Source: Pithys albifrons albifrons (Eukaryota; Chordata; Aves; Passeriformes; Thamnophilidae). Taken from it: a DNA stretch of 64,000 nucleotides. Positions 1-9,398 of the stretch are shown here, one piece after another (within the stretch, counting starts at the first letter, position 1; each line of letters starts with the position of its first letter). The position numbers and the translations under genes were made by a program. The notes under the pieces were generated by a model. The model searched no databases. It saw nothing but the letters and a program-made list of their open reading frames with translations, and had not been told where the DNA came from. The stretch spans positions 15,412,001 through 15,476,000 of the forward strand of contig NC_092475.1 in assembly GCF_047495875.1 (NCBI RefSeq). The letters run 5' to 3'.

Positions 1-1190
1 TGACCTGCCAAAAAAAGGAGGGTCCTCTGACTGTGAGCCAGTCCCTCCCCATTTCCTAAACACCTTCATGCAGGCCAGAGGGCTGCAGTTGGGATTCATG
101 TGATGCAACAGAATCTGCTAAAATCCAGCTTGTGTAGTTCCCATCAGATTCATTTTGATACTTTGGAATCTGTTCAGGATCCTCTCTGCTGGCATATGGA
201 TATGGCCTACACCAGCTTCACATTTTGAAGGGTATTTTGATTTTAATTTAACATTCAATAGCCCTTTTGAGGGTGCTTTGTAGCCATTGCTTTTTCCTCC
301 TTTTGGCTTATTCATTTTTTAATAATCTCTTGAGGGAGGAGTTTCTTTGTTGCTGTTGTTCTTTCAATGACACCAGATAGAATACCTTACACTCCCTGTT
401 ATACATGCCTGTTCTAATAGCACAGTTCTGAATGAAGCCCCTCACACAACTCAGCGCCAAACCCAGTTGCTTCTTTTATATTCTCCAACCAGCTGCTCCA
501 AAAATGAAGCCTTTCTGGTATCTAAAATGTAGCAACTGCATGATATGCTGATGTGACATTTACTCACTCAATATGGGGGTAATTGGAGACTTTTCATAGT
601 GATGATGTTTTCTGCCTTGGCAGCCACTCTGATCTCCTAAATATATCACTGTCATCACCACTGGTTTTAAAGTCTGTTCACTACATTAGTCCTAATTCTC
701 CCCTTTGCCTATTTTGATGTGATTTTTCTACCTCTAGGGGTTCAGTGTTACATGTTGGAAGATCAAAATGGTTTAGGCACACTGACTTCGATATTTCTTC
801 AGGCTTCAGCACCACTCCTGCCCACACCCAGAAGAGCTGGTTCTCCCTGCCCGCCCATCTGCAGCTGCTCTGGTGGTGCCCACCCATCTCCTGCCCTGTG
901 CCAGTGCTGTGCCCAGTCAGAACTGAGCAGCTTTTGTGATGCCTGGTGTTGTGATTGCTCCAGTTTGTCCAGGAGCACATTGTTGGCTGTACTCAGCCTC
1001 TGTGCCTTTTTAGGCCAGACTTCATTTGTTCGTCCTCCCATATTCTGCTGCTCCAGTTTTGTCAGCCTCCAGCCCCATCTTTTACCTGAGAGGGTGAGCC
1101 GCCCTGCCCCCCCAAGTTCCTGCTCCCAACCCAAGGCACGGGCAGCGAGGGAGAGGCAGCGAGCAGGGAGGGCATGGGCAGGAGGCGCAG
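1..1190. other. Intergenic, no gene recognised
   Basis: No exon with paired splice sites, RNA gene or recognisable repeat was found here. From about 720 the sequence becomes progressively more GC- and CT-rich toward the minisatellite that follows. The open frames (for example 118-315 on the minus strand) resemble no family I know and are treated as chance. The RBM39 orientation suggests that this flank faces PHF20, but no PHF20 exon is visible. Confidence 0.5.
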
Positions 1191-1500
1191 GCAGGAGGTG
1201 GCACAGGGAGCAGACAGTACAGGCAGTGCGGGCAGGAGGTCGAGCAGGGAGCAGGCAGGGGGTGCAGGCAGTGCAGGGCGCGGGAGGTGCCGGCAGGAGG
1301 TGGCACAGGGAGCAGACAGTACAGGCAGTGCGGGCAGGAGGTCGAGCAGGGAGCAGGCAGGGGGTGCAGGCAGTGCAGGGCGCGGGAGGTGCCGGCAGGA
1401 GGTGGCACAGGGAGCAGACAGTACAGGCAGTGCGGGCAGGAGGTCGAGCAGGGAGCAGGCAGGGGGTGCAGGCAGTGCAGGGCGCGGGAGGTGCAGGCAG
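1190..1500. repeat. 102-bp minisatellite, three copies
   Basis: Three nearly identical copies of a 102-bp unit rich in GCAGG and GGAGG. The landmark GCACAGGGAGCAGAC recurs at 1201, 1303 and 1405, exactly 102 bp apart. Because 102 is divisible by three, long repetitive open frames appear on both strands. They carry no sign of real coding. A degenerate GCAGG-rich tail continues to about 1580 and runs up to the tRNA gene. Confidence 0.9.
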
Positions 1501-1586
1501 GAGGTTCAGACAGGCAGCGAAGGCAGCAGGTGGTGCGGCCAAAAGTGCAGGCAGGAGGTGGCGCAGCCAAAGGTTCTGTCAGGCAG

Positions 1587-1658
1587 TCCCACATGGTCTA
1601 GCGGTTAGGATTCCTGGTTTTCACCCAGGCGGCCCGGGTTCGACTCCCGGTGTGGGAA
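1587..1658 (+). tRNA. tRNA-Glu (anticodon TTC)
   Basis: A complete 72-nt tRNA cloverleaf decoding GAA and GAG glutamate codons. The 7-bp acceptor stem TCCCACA/TGTGGGA is perfect. The D arm contains the A-box-like TGGTCTAGCGGTTAGGA. The anticodon stem CCTGG/CCAGG closes the loop TTTTCAC with anticodon TTC, and the T arm GGGTTCGACTCCC supplies the B box. The final A at 1658 is the discriminator base. There is no intron, and T-rich RNA polymerase III terminators follow within 25 bp. All stems pair, so it looks functional. It sits alone between two GC-rich tandem arrays about 3.6 kb upstream of the RBM39 promoter. Confidence 0.95.
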
Positions 1659-1666
1659 AGCTCATC

Positions 1667-1678
1667 TTTTGTTTTTCC
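1667..1678 (+). terminator. RNA polymerase III terminator of tRNA-Glu
   Basis: Two T runs (TTTT and TTTTT) begin about 9 nt after the tRNA 3' end, the usual position and form of a Pol III terminator. Confidence 0.75.
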
Positions 1679-1729
1679 GCCCGCAGAGCCTTTTTCAGCC
1701 GCGCCCTCTGCGCGGTCCCCGCGTACTGC

Positions 1730-1798
1730 GGGACACACGGAGCGTCCCCCGAGGGACACACGGAGCGTCCCCCGAGGGGCACACGGAGCGTCCCCCGG
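1730..1798. repeat. 23-bp tandem repeat, three copies
   Basis: Three tandem copies of a roughly 23-bp unit built around GACACACGGAGCGTCCCCCG lie just downstream of the tRNA. The third copy has a G in place of A in GACACACGG. The sequence then continues as ordinary GC-rich DNA. Confidence 0.8.
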
Positions 1799-2072
1799 TG
1801 CCGCAGGGCCAGCAGGGCCAGTGTGACCGGGAGCTCCCGCGACTCCCCGAGCCAGACCCGCTCGTGGCCACTCCCGTTATCTCCCCCGGCCGCCTCCGGC
1901 CGCCTCGGCCCGGGGGCAGCGGGGCAGTGTTACCACCCGCCCTTGGAAAAGGAGACGGGGGTAACCTAGGTTGTTATCAATCTTTCCTTTGGGGTGGATT
2001 AAAGTGAAACGACACTAGGTAATCTGTGTTTATTTTAACAATTCCGTATAATGTGACATAGAAAATAACCTT

Positions 2073-2215
2073 GGGGGGGTGTGGGGGGGGGGTGGGTGGG
2101 GAAAGATGCATAGGGGGAAGAAAGACAGGAGAAGAGTCCAGGACAGCAAAGAAAAAGAACAATTCGGTTTAGGGGGGGAGAAAGACAGAAGATTTCAGGA
2201 CAGCAAGGAAAAAAA
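2073..2215 (+). repeat. G-run tract and imperfect 60-bp duplication
   Basis: Runs of 7, 9, 3 and 4 G separated by one to three bases occupy about 2073-2101, a strong potential G-quadruplex on the plus strand. Immediately after it, a G5-G7 run followed by GAAAGACAG and a CAGGACAGCAA segment appears twice about 60 bp apart (near 2112 and 2171), an old imperfect tandem duplication. Confidence 0.65.
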
Positions 2216-2219
2216 AAGA

Positions 2220-3530
2220 TGAGAATAGATGAGAATGAAAAGGTTCACATATCCATCGCCCAGGGATCCAGCGTTGCATCTCAGCAGTCCTACAGGCCAC
2301 GGTCTCGATCTGCAGGCGGTGGGGGCGAGGAACAGACCCCCAAAACCCCAAAGTCACCAGTCCATATGTGTACCCTCAGCATGCCTTTTGCACCTCCCCC
2401 GAGGCAGGGCGCTGTTTTCCATGAAGTGTCACCAGCCGGGACATGAACCCCCATTATTCTTCCTGCCTTTCATGATGGGAGAAGGGTTCATGTGGAGGGC
2501 AGGGTAATGGCTCTTCTTGCCTCTTCAGGGCTTGACACCTTTAGCACTGGAGGGAGGGATGGGCCCAACTGCCCATCAGGGGTATAAATGCAAAAGTCAA
2601 AAGCCTGCAACGTCTCCTAGAATGCAAAAATCATGAACCGTTTCAGTTTCTGACAGGCAGACACAAAACACGGGGCTGTGGCACGGAGGGAAAGCCTCGG
2701 CAAAGCCTCCCCCGTGAGCACATCCCGCTGGGATGTGCCGGGACAGGGACAAGGAGAGGGGCTGGCACGAGCGCTGCGGAGACGGAACAGACACAGCAAC
2801 CCCCGAAATGGTTGGTGGGTTTGGTTCACAGCCAACCTGCACAAAAATGATTGAGTTGGAAAAAACACCTATTATAGCCAAGCTTTGTTTTGGACTTTTA
2901 AACACGTCATTTTTTCTAAATGCTCCAAAATATGTGAGTTGAGCACTTCAGTTTAGGGAGTCTTGGACACTGTGCCAGGGCTCCAGGACCAAGCAGTGCT
3001 ATTTACGTTACAGGAATTTTGCTAGAAATCACATTCAGTGACACAGCAGACAGGAATTTTCACAAAAACTTCAGAAGGCAAAATTCATTTAGAACTTCTC
3101 TTTGTTTCAGAGTTGCAGGACAAAACCGAAATACACTAAACCCCCCAGAAACAGCTGCTTATCTCATGCCGACCCCAGAAGGAAACCCACTCAGAGTTAC
3201 CTGCACTGCACTGAACAATTGCCCAAAAGTTACTGCGTATTATGAAATTTAAATCAGCCATTCTGGGGGCTCCGAGGGAAACAAAGCACTGGTAAGGAGA
3301 CAAGTGGGGTTGGCTTCGCAGAAGGCAATTTCCTGAGGTTTTCCTGAGTTAAACATTCCACTCCAGGGCTCCGTCGACCTGCGGGGCTCGGGCCAAGGGC
3401 GGCGCTGGCAGGGAAAGCTCAGCCTGGGACAGGAGCGGCTGGAAGGGCTGTGGGTGGTGGCGGAGGGACCTGCAGGGACCAAGCGCAGGCCGGGGGCAAG
3501 GGGGGCAGAGCACGGGCACGTGGGGCCCCT
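2220..3530. other. Intergenic, nothing recognised
   Basis: No exon, RNA gene or identifiable repeat seen. The short open frames on both strands lack splice or homology support. Confidence 0.45.
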
Positions 3531-3539
3531 GAGTGTGTG

Positions 3540-3945
3540 GGAACAGGGGGATCCAGCGGGAACAGGGGGATCCAATGGAAACACGGGGAGCCAGTGGGAA
3601 CACAGGGATTCAGCAGGATCCTGTGTGCGGGCACACAGGGATCCAGTGGGAACACAGGAATTCAGCAGGATCCAGTGTGCGGGCACACAGGGATCCAGCA
3701 GGCACACAGGGATCCAGTGGGAACACAGGGATCCAGTGGGAACACAGGAATTCAGCAGGATCCAGTGTGCGGGAACACAGGGATCCAGCAGGCACACAGG
3801 GATCCAGTGGGAACACAGGGATCCAGTGGGAACACAGGAATTCAGCAGGATCCAGTGTGCGGGCACACAGGGATCCAGTGGGAACACAGGGTTCAAGGGG
3901 AACGCGGGGACCCAGCAGGGACATGGGTGTTGCAGCCCTGATTCA
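3540..3945. repeat. 19-bp minisatellite with 90-bp higher-order period
   Basis: Tandem array of a 19-bp unit (GATCCAGTGGGAACACAGG and variants) in which an AATTCAGCAGGATCCAGTG variant recurs at 3661, 3751 and 3841, giving a 90-bp higher-order period. BamHI-type GGATCC sites are abundant. The long open frames on both strands are read-through of the array. Confidence 0.9.
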
Positions 3946-4144
3946 GGTGGGCCTGAGTGACCACCTCACAGGTTTCGTTTTCACCTTAAAAGGACATGTT
4001 TCCAGCCTCAACCAATTGGAGTCAGACCACCGCACCTGGGACGGGGGCACTTGAGGTCACACATACCTGTGTGTTTGAATAAACTGGGGATTTGCTTTAC
4101 ATCACATTGGTGTGTGCAGTCTCACTAGGCCCTGGTTTGCAACA

Positions 4145-4262
4145 CACGGGGATCCAGAGGGAACACAGGGATTCAGCAGGATCCAGTGTGTGGGAACACA
4201 GGGATTCAGCAGGAACACAGGGATTCAGCAGGACCAGGTGTGAGGGAACATAGAGATTCAAT
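4145..4262. repeat. Second block of the same 19-bp minisatellite
   Basis: The GATCCAG/GGGAACACAGG/ATTCAGCAGG units resume after about 200 bp of unrelated, mostly unique sequence (3946-4144) and then run directly into the CCCATY satellite. The two blocks were probably one array, later split by an insertion or rearrangement. Confidence 0.85.
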
Positions 4263-4301
4263 ATGCCATGTCCATGCCAGTCTCTGCCCGTCTGTCCCAT
4301 G

Positions 4302-5238
4302 TCTGTTCCTGCACCTGTCCCATCCCTGTCCCTGTCCCCGTCCCTGTCCCCATCCCCATCCCAATACCCATCCCCATCCCTATCCCATCCCCATCTCTAT
4401 CCCTATCGCATCCCTATCCCATCCCCATTCCCATTCCCATTCCCATCCCCATCCCACTCCCATCCCCATCCCATTCCCAACCCCATCCCATCCCATCCCC
4501 ATCCCTATCCCATCCCCATCCCATCCCATCCCCATCCCCATCCCATTCCCATCCCCATTCCCATTCCCATCCCCATCCCCATCCCCATCCCCATTCCCAT
4601 CCCATTCCCATCCCCATTCCCATTCCCATCCCATTCCCATTCCCATCCCCATCCCCATTCCCATTCCCATTCCCATCCCCATCCCCATTCCCATTCCATC
4701 CCATTCCCATTCCCATCCCATTCCCATTCCCATTCCCATCCCCATTCCCATCCCATTCCCATTCCCATTCCCATCCCATTCCCATTCCCATTCCCATCCC
4801 ATTCCCATTCCCATTCCCATCCCATCCCATCCCCATCCCCATCCCCATCCCCATTCCCATCCCATTCCCATCCCCATTCCCATTCCCATCCCATTCCCAT
4901 TCCCATTCCCATTCCCATTCCCATTCCCATTCCCATCCCCATCCCCATTCCCATTCCATCCCATTCCCATTCCCATCCCATTCCCATTCCCATTCCCATC
5001 CCCATTCCCATCCCATTCCCATTCCCATTCCCATCCCATTCCCATCCCATTCCCATTCCCATCCCATCCCCATCCCCATTCCCATTCCATCCCATCCCAT
5101 CCCCATTCCCATTCCCATTCCCATTCCCATTCCCATCCCATCCCATCCCCATTCCCATTCCCATTCCCATTCCCATCCCATCCCATCCCCATTCCCATTC
5201 CCATCCCCATCCCCATTCCCATTCCCATTCCCGCCCCC
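4302..5238. repeat. CCCATY hexamer satellite (about 930 bp)
   Basis: Almost pure hexamer array of CCCATC, CCCATT and 5-bp slippage variants, ending about 35 bp before the first palindrome of the RBM39 promoter. The minus strand is a continuous series of GGG tracts with 2-4 nt spacers, so dozens of G-quadruplexes are possible. An internal higher-order duplication is visible: about 4571-4784 and 4831-5044 match with a 260-bp offset and few differences. Stop-free open frames of up to several hundred codons in every frame are a consequence of the hexamer composition and not coding. Confidence 0.93.
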
Positions 5239-5239
5239 T

Positions 5240-5737
5240 TCCCGTCCCGGCCGTGGCCGCCGCGCGAACTCTCGCGAGAGCTCCTGGAGGAGCGCGTGAC
5301 AGCGCCACCGGCCCGCCCAAGTCTCGCGAGCGTTTGAGCCGCGCCGGCTTCCGGGCGCGACATCTCGCGAGAGGTGGGCGGGCGCGGGCTCGCGGGCGCC
5401 TGGTGTTTGTGGGCGAGTCTCGCGAGAGCCCCTGCGCGCAGGGCTGGGCGCCCCCGTGCCGAGCGGACCCGCCAGCGGCCGGCGCCATTTCGGGATCAGC
5501 CGCAGCGGGGCCGCCCCGGCAGCGCCTCCGCCCGCGCCTCGGCCCCGGCACCGCCCGGCACCGCCCCCCGGCGCCCCCGGCCCCAGCACCGCCGCAGCAA
5601 CGCCGACCGGCGCGGGGTCAGACGCCTGGAGAGGGCGCCTGAGCCCTCGGGCCCATCCCCCGCCGCCAGCGCAGTGACGCCGGAGCCGCCGCCGCCGGAG
5701 CCGGGCCCGAGCGAGGAGCGCACCGCCCGCCGCGCAG
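5240..5737 (+). promoter_or_regulatory. RBM39 CpG-island promoter and noncoding exon 1
   Basis: GC- and CpG-dense block between the hexamer satellite and a splice donor (CGCAG, then GTAACC) at 5738. TCTCGCGAGA palindromes lie at 5270-5279, 5363-5372 and 5418-5427, with a one-mismatch copy at 5322-5331. This element is known from vertebrate CpG-island promoters and is bound by BANP and linked to ZBTB33/Kaiso. A GGCGCCATTTCGG (YY1-like) element lies near 5480. The start site is not determinable, but exon 1 probably begins after about 5430 and ends at 5737. It is noncoding, because the first ATG matching RBM39 is in exon 2. The assignment to RBM39 rests on orientation and on the first coding exon 3.7 kb downstream. 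Confidence 0.8.
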
Positions 5738-5868
5738 GTAACCGCGGGCCCGCCCGGCACGCCCGGGTCTGCCCCAGCAGGGGCCGCGGGCCCCGCGCCC
5801 GCAGCGCCGCCGGGGCCTGCCATGGCCTGCCCGGGCCTGCCCCGCCCCGGCCCTGGCGCCGCCGGGCT

Positions 5869-6480
5869 GGGATCCGTGCGGGGATCCGTGCGGGGATCCG
5901 TGGGGGGGATCCGTGCGGGGATCTGTTCGGGGGATCCGTGCGGGGATCTGTTCGGGGGATCCGTGCGGGGGATCTGTTCGGGGGATCCGTGCGGGGATCC
6001 GTTCGGGGGATCCGTGCGGGGATCTGTTCGGGGGATCTGTTCGGGGGATCCGTGCGGGGGATCCGTGCGGGGGATCCGTGCGGGGATCCGTTCGGGGATC
6101 CGTTCGGGGGATCCGTGCGGGGATCTGTTCGGGGGATCTGTTCGGGGGATCCGTTCGGGGGATCCGTGCGGGGATCCGTTCGGGGATCCGTTCGGGGATC
6201 CGTGCGGGGATCCGTGCGGGGATCCGTGCGGGGGATCCGTTCGGGGGATCCGTGCGGGGATCCGTGCGGGGATCCGTGCGGGGGATCCGTGCGGGGATCT
6301 GTTCGGGGGATCTGTTCGGGGGATCCGTGCGGGGGATCCGTGCGGGGATCTGTTCGGGGGATCCGTGCGGGGGATCCGTGCGGGGGATCCGTGCGGGGGA
6401 TCCGTGCGGGGGATCCGTGCGGGGGATCCGTGCGGGGATCTGTTCGGGGATCTGTTCGGGGATCTGTTCGGGGGATCCAT
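5869..6480. repeat. 12/13-bp GGATCCGTGCGGG minisatellite in RBM39 intron 1
   Basis: About 48 tandem copies of a 12- or 13-bp unit of two main types, GGATCCGTGCGGG and GGATCTGTTCGGG, mixed in a non-random order. Each unit carries one or two CpGs and a G4-G5 run, so the array is both CpG-dense and G-quadruplex-prone on the transcribed plus strand. It begins about 130 bp after the exon 1 splice donor. Open frames on both strands are repeat artefacts. Confidence 0.93.
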
Positions 6481-6675
6481 CCGGCGGCAGCGGCCCCCCC
6501 TCGCCCTTCCCGCGCGTTCGCCCTAAAGTTTCCTGGTGTTTTTCCATGAGATTCCCGGCAGAACGGGTTAAATCCTCGTCATTTGCTGGGTGTGCGTAGC
6601 ACGCGGTTTGGAGGACGGGACGCTTTTAGATTCCTTGTATGTAATATAGTGCAACAGAAAGCGGGTTTGCTCACA

Positions 6676-7130
6676 GAAATCATGGAATGGATTAGGTTGG
6701 AAAAGACCTCTGAGATCATCAAGTCCAACCCTTGATCCAACCCCACTGTGATCACTCTGGCACTCCGTGCCCTGGGCTGGTGATCACAGTGGGGTTGGAT
6801 CAAGATGTGGATTCTCACTCAGTGCCACATCCACAGAATGGATTGGGTTGGAAAAGCCCTCCGAGATCATCAAGTCCAACCTTGGTCCAACTCCAGTCCC
6901 TTTCCCAGATCATGGCACTCAGTGCCACAGCCAAGCTCAGCTGAAAACCCTCCAGGGATGGGGAATCCACCCCCTCTCTGGGCAGCCCATTCCAATCCCT
7001 GAGCACTCTCTCTGCAAAGAATTTCTTTCTCCTCTCCAACTTCAATTTCCCCTGGCAGAGCTCGAGCCCATCGTGCCCCCTTGTCCTGTTGCTGAGTGCC
7101 TGGGAGAAGAGACCAACCCCCACCTGGCCA
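6676..7130 (-). mobile_element. CR1 LINE 3'-end fragments with internal inverted repeat
   Basis: Two adjacent CR1-like pieces in antisense orientation. Both contain the diagnostic GGTTGGAAAAG...GAGATCATCAAGTCCAACC stretch (near 6697 and 6846). The second continues into the usual CR1 text CTGGGCAGCCCATTCCAAT and ends near 7130. Between them lies a perfect 25-bp inverted repeat (6731-6755 and 6780-6804). No coding capacity remains. Confidence 0.75.
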
Positions 7131-8212
7131 GAACTAGATGAGTTGTGGTGAATATCATGTCCCTTTAGGTTTGCTGTAGATCGACAGAGTTTCAGGTGTA
7201 TTTCATTGTTTGTTTTGATGGTTCGGGAGGGTTTTTTGTTGATATTTTTCTGTCTGGTGGTTTTGTTATTTTTTTCCCCTTGTACAGAAATGCCCGACAG
7301 TTTTTGAGGGAGCTGAAAGGCTGTTCGGAAAACTGTTTTGAGCTTCAGTGTTTAATGGAAGATACTTGAACATCTGTGGTGATTTTCTACTCGCTTGAAA
7401 TTAATAAGGGCGCTTATCTGTGATTTTTAAAAAAAGAATGTTAAATTCCTCTGTAGCGTCGTTCTGTGCATCGTGTGCGCTGCGGGTTCGATCCGAGCTC
7501 TGGTGACAACGCGCTGTTGTCCCGGGGAGGTGTTTTGTACAAAGGGCGCGGGCGGCCGGGCAGAGGCCAAAGGTCCTGCGGCTCCGGAGGTGCCAGGGAA
7601 AGAACGGGAGCGGGGACGCTCCTCTGTGCTCATTGTCAGCCAGTTGTGGCTCAGGTCACGAGACGTGGCTTTGTTTATGAAAAGCTTTTTCTGTAAACTT
7701 CGGTGCTTTTTTTTGCTGTGGGTTTTTGGAGCACCGCCTGTGCTTTTTTCCCTTTGTTAGGACGCGCAGTGCCCGCTAACAGTGAATTCGGTGGCTCCTG
7801 CTCTGTGAGGCAGGACCTTTGTTGCGACCCCGCCGATGACTCTTCGCTCCCTCCCTGGTTGGGTGAGGGCAGGAACAGTCACTCCCTCTGCACTTTCCCA
7901 CCCACTTGGGATTTGGCGGGCCCTGTTACCCTCTGCAGGATGAGGAATCCCCCCCAGATGTAGCTGGATGTGTGGGCTCAATAACACACTTGCAAATATG
8001 GCTGTGGGTGGGAGTTGTCACGGGTGGGAATTCTCTTACCGAGTCCTGCGTTCGGCCTGGTGCTTTTCCATGGCCCCGATCACAGTGATGAACTTGCTCA
8101 TACCACGTGCTGGTGGAACGGCAGTGAATTAAATCACGTGTGCGTAGGGAGAGGTCTGCAAAAGCTGAATGTAAATGCTCCAGTAAAACGTAAAATGGAG
8201 CCATTCCATGGA

Positions 8213-8330
8213 AATCACAGAATATTGAGTTCGAAGAGACCCACCAGGATCATCTAGGCCAGATCTTAAGTGAATGAGCCACAGCCTCGGTGTAATTGGC
8301 ACCCTGCGCTAACGAGCTGAGCTAATGAGG
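8213..8330 (-). mobile_element. tRNA-Ile-derived SINE (TguSINE1-like), degraded
   Basis: Read on the minus strand, a tRNA-like head (TTAGCTCAGCTCGTTAGCGC and a decayed T arm) is followed by a CR1-like tail GATCCTGGTGGGTCTCTTCG and an ATTCTGTGATT end. A tRNA-Ile head plus CR1 tail is the structure reported for the zebra-finch SINE TguSINE1. It lies in RBM39 intron 1. Confidence 0.7.
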
Positions 8331-9398
8331 GTGTCACACCTGTGAGTGATGGCTCTGTAGCCCAACAGGCAATAACTGGAGAATGAGGTTAGTGTGCCTC
8401 AGTTCAGTGACTGAGAGTGAACTGTCACTGCTGGGATACTGCGTGATTTTGTTCTGGCTTGTGTCCCTGGGCCGTGGCTGGGTGTGCTGCAGCTCTGATA
8501 AACCCTTCTGGGATTGTGAGGGACCATTTCAAAGGCTCTTGAAGTGTTGGAGCAGTTCCCTTATTCTGCCCAAGTCTGTGGGCTTGTTCCTGCAGCAGTG
8601 CCTGTAAAACGGGGTGCAGGAATTAATGTATGTTTAAAAATCCAGTTCCTTGTGCTTGTGCAGGGAAACCTTCACTGTCTGACTGGGGTGCAGAGGACTG
8701 GCTGGTTTTGAGCTTTGGAAAGATAAAGAAGAGCAGCTTTTCTTAGGAGAGTTGAGGAAGTTGAATGTCTGTAATGCCAAGAGTCTTGAGAGGCTCTACC
8801 TGCATAGGGAGAGGAAATGAGGTGTCAGAGGGTTTATAGTGAATATAAGTTACAATACGGGGTTGAAATTGAAATGTTAGAGAAACAACCAAAGAGAAGC
8901 AGCTTGTGGTGAGTGGTGTTACCTGGTACGGTGGGCCTTCTGTCTGAGACTTGAGGTTCCGGCCGGGTGGCCCGTGTGTGTCACAGCTGTGCCCGTGCCC
9001 CTGTCAGGCAGGGGCTGTCAGTGAGCACAGCCTCGGGCAGCCGCGGCTGGGGAGCGTGAGCGGCTCTGCCTGGTGGCTCCGTGTCCCCAAGATGGCCACC
9101 AGCCCCTGGTTGGTGTGCCAGAAATGCCGAGCTCTTTGTGTTGGAGGGATTGGTGGGATCCCGCGGGGTGTTCAGTCGGTTCTGTTGTTCACAGCTGGAA
9201 TTGCTTTGTGCACATTCTTTGTCACCTCATTGGGCAGTCTTCCTTCCTGTTCTCTCTGGAAGTACCTGCTCAGACACTGCCGGGTGAATTTAAGCCAGTG
9301 CAGTGATGGCCTCTGTAGCAAAAGCTTTTGGGATATGAAGCACAGTGGTGTTTTCCAGCTCAGGTGGATTTTGCTTCTTCTTTCAGGTGACCTGAACA

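Noticed and set aside
118..315. 65-codon minus-strand open frame with a basic N terminus
   Set aside because: No recognised family, promoter or splice context. Length is within chance expectation.
1190..1500. CRISPR-like regular repeat
   Set aside because: Units are contiguous with no unique spacers. It is a eukaryotic minisatellite.
719..1969. 416-codon plus-strand and 247-codon minus-strand open frames over the 102-bp repeat
   Set aside because: A repeat period divisible by three keeps all frames open. No splice sites, homology or sensible composition.
3249..4054. Several repetitive open frames (WIPVC- or GIQWEH-like) over the 19-bp minisatellite
   Set aside because: Open on both strands and in several frames, driven only by the 90-bp period.
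4186..6549. Open frames of 309 to 688 codons ([25 protein letters not shown] types) on both strands
   Set aside because: These are translations of the CCCATY satellite and the 12/13-bp minisatellite. No stop codons can occur in these units, so length is not evidence of coding.
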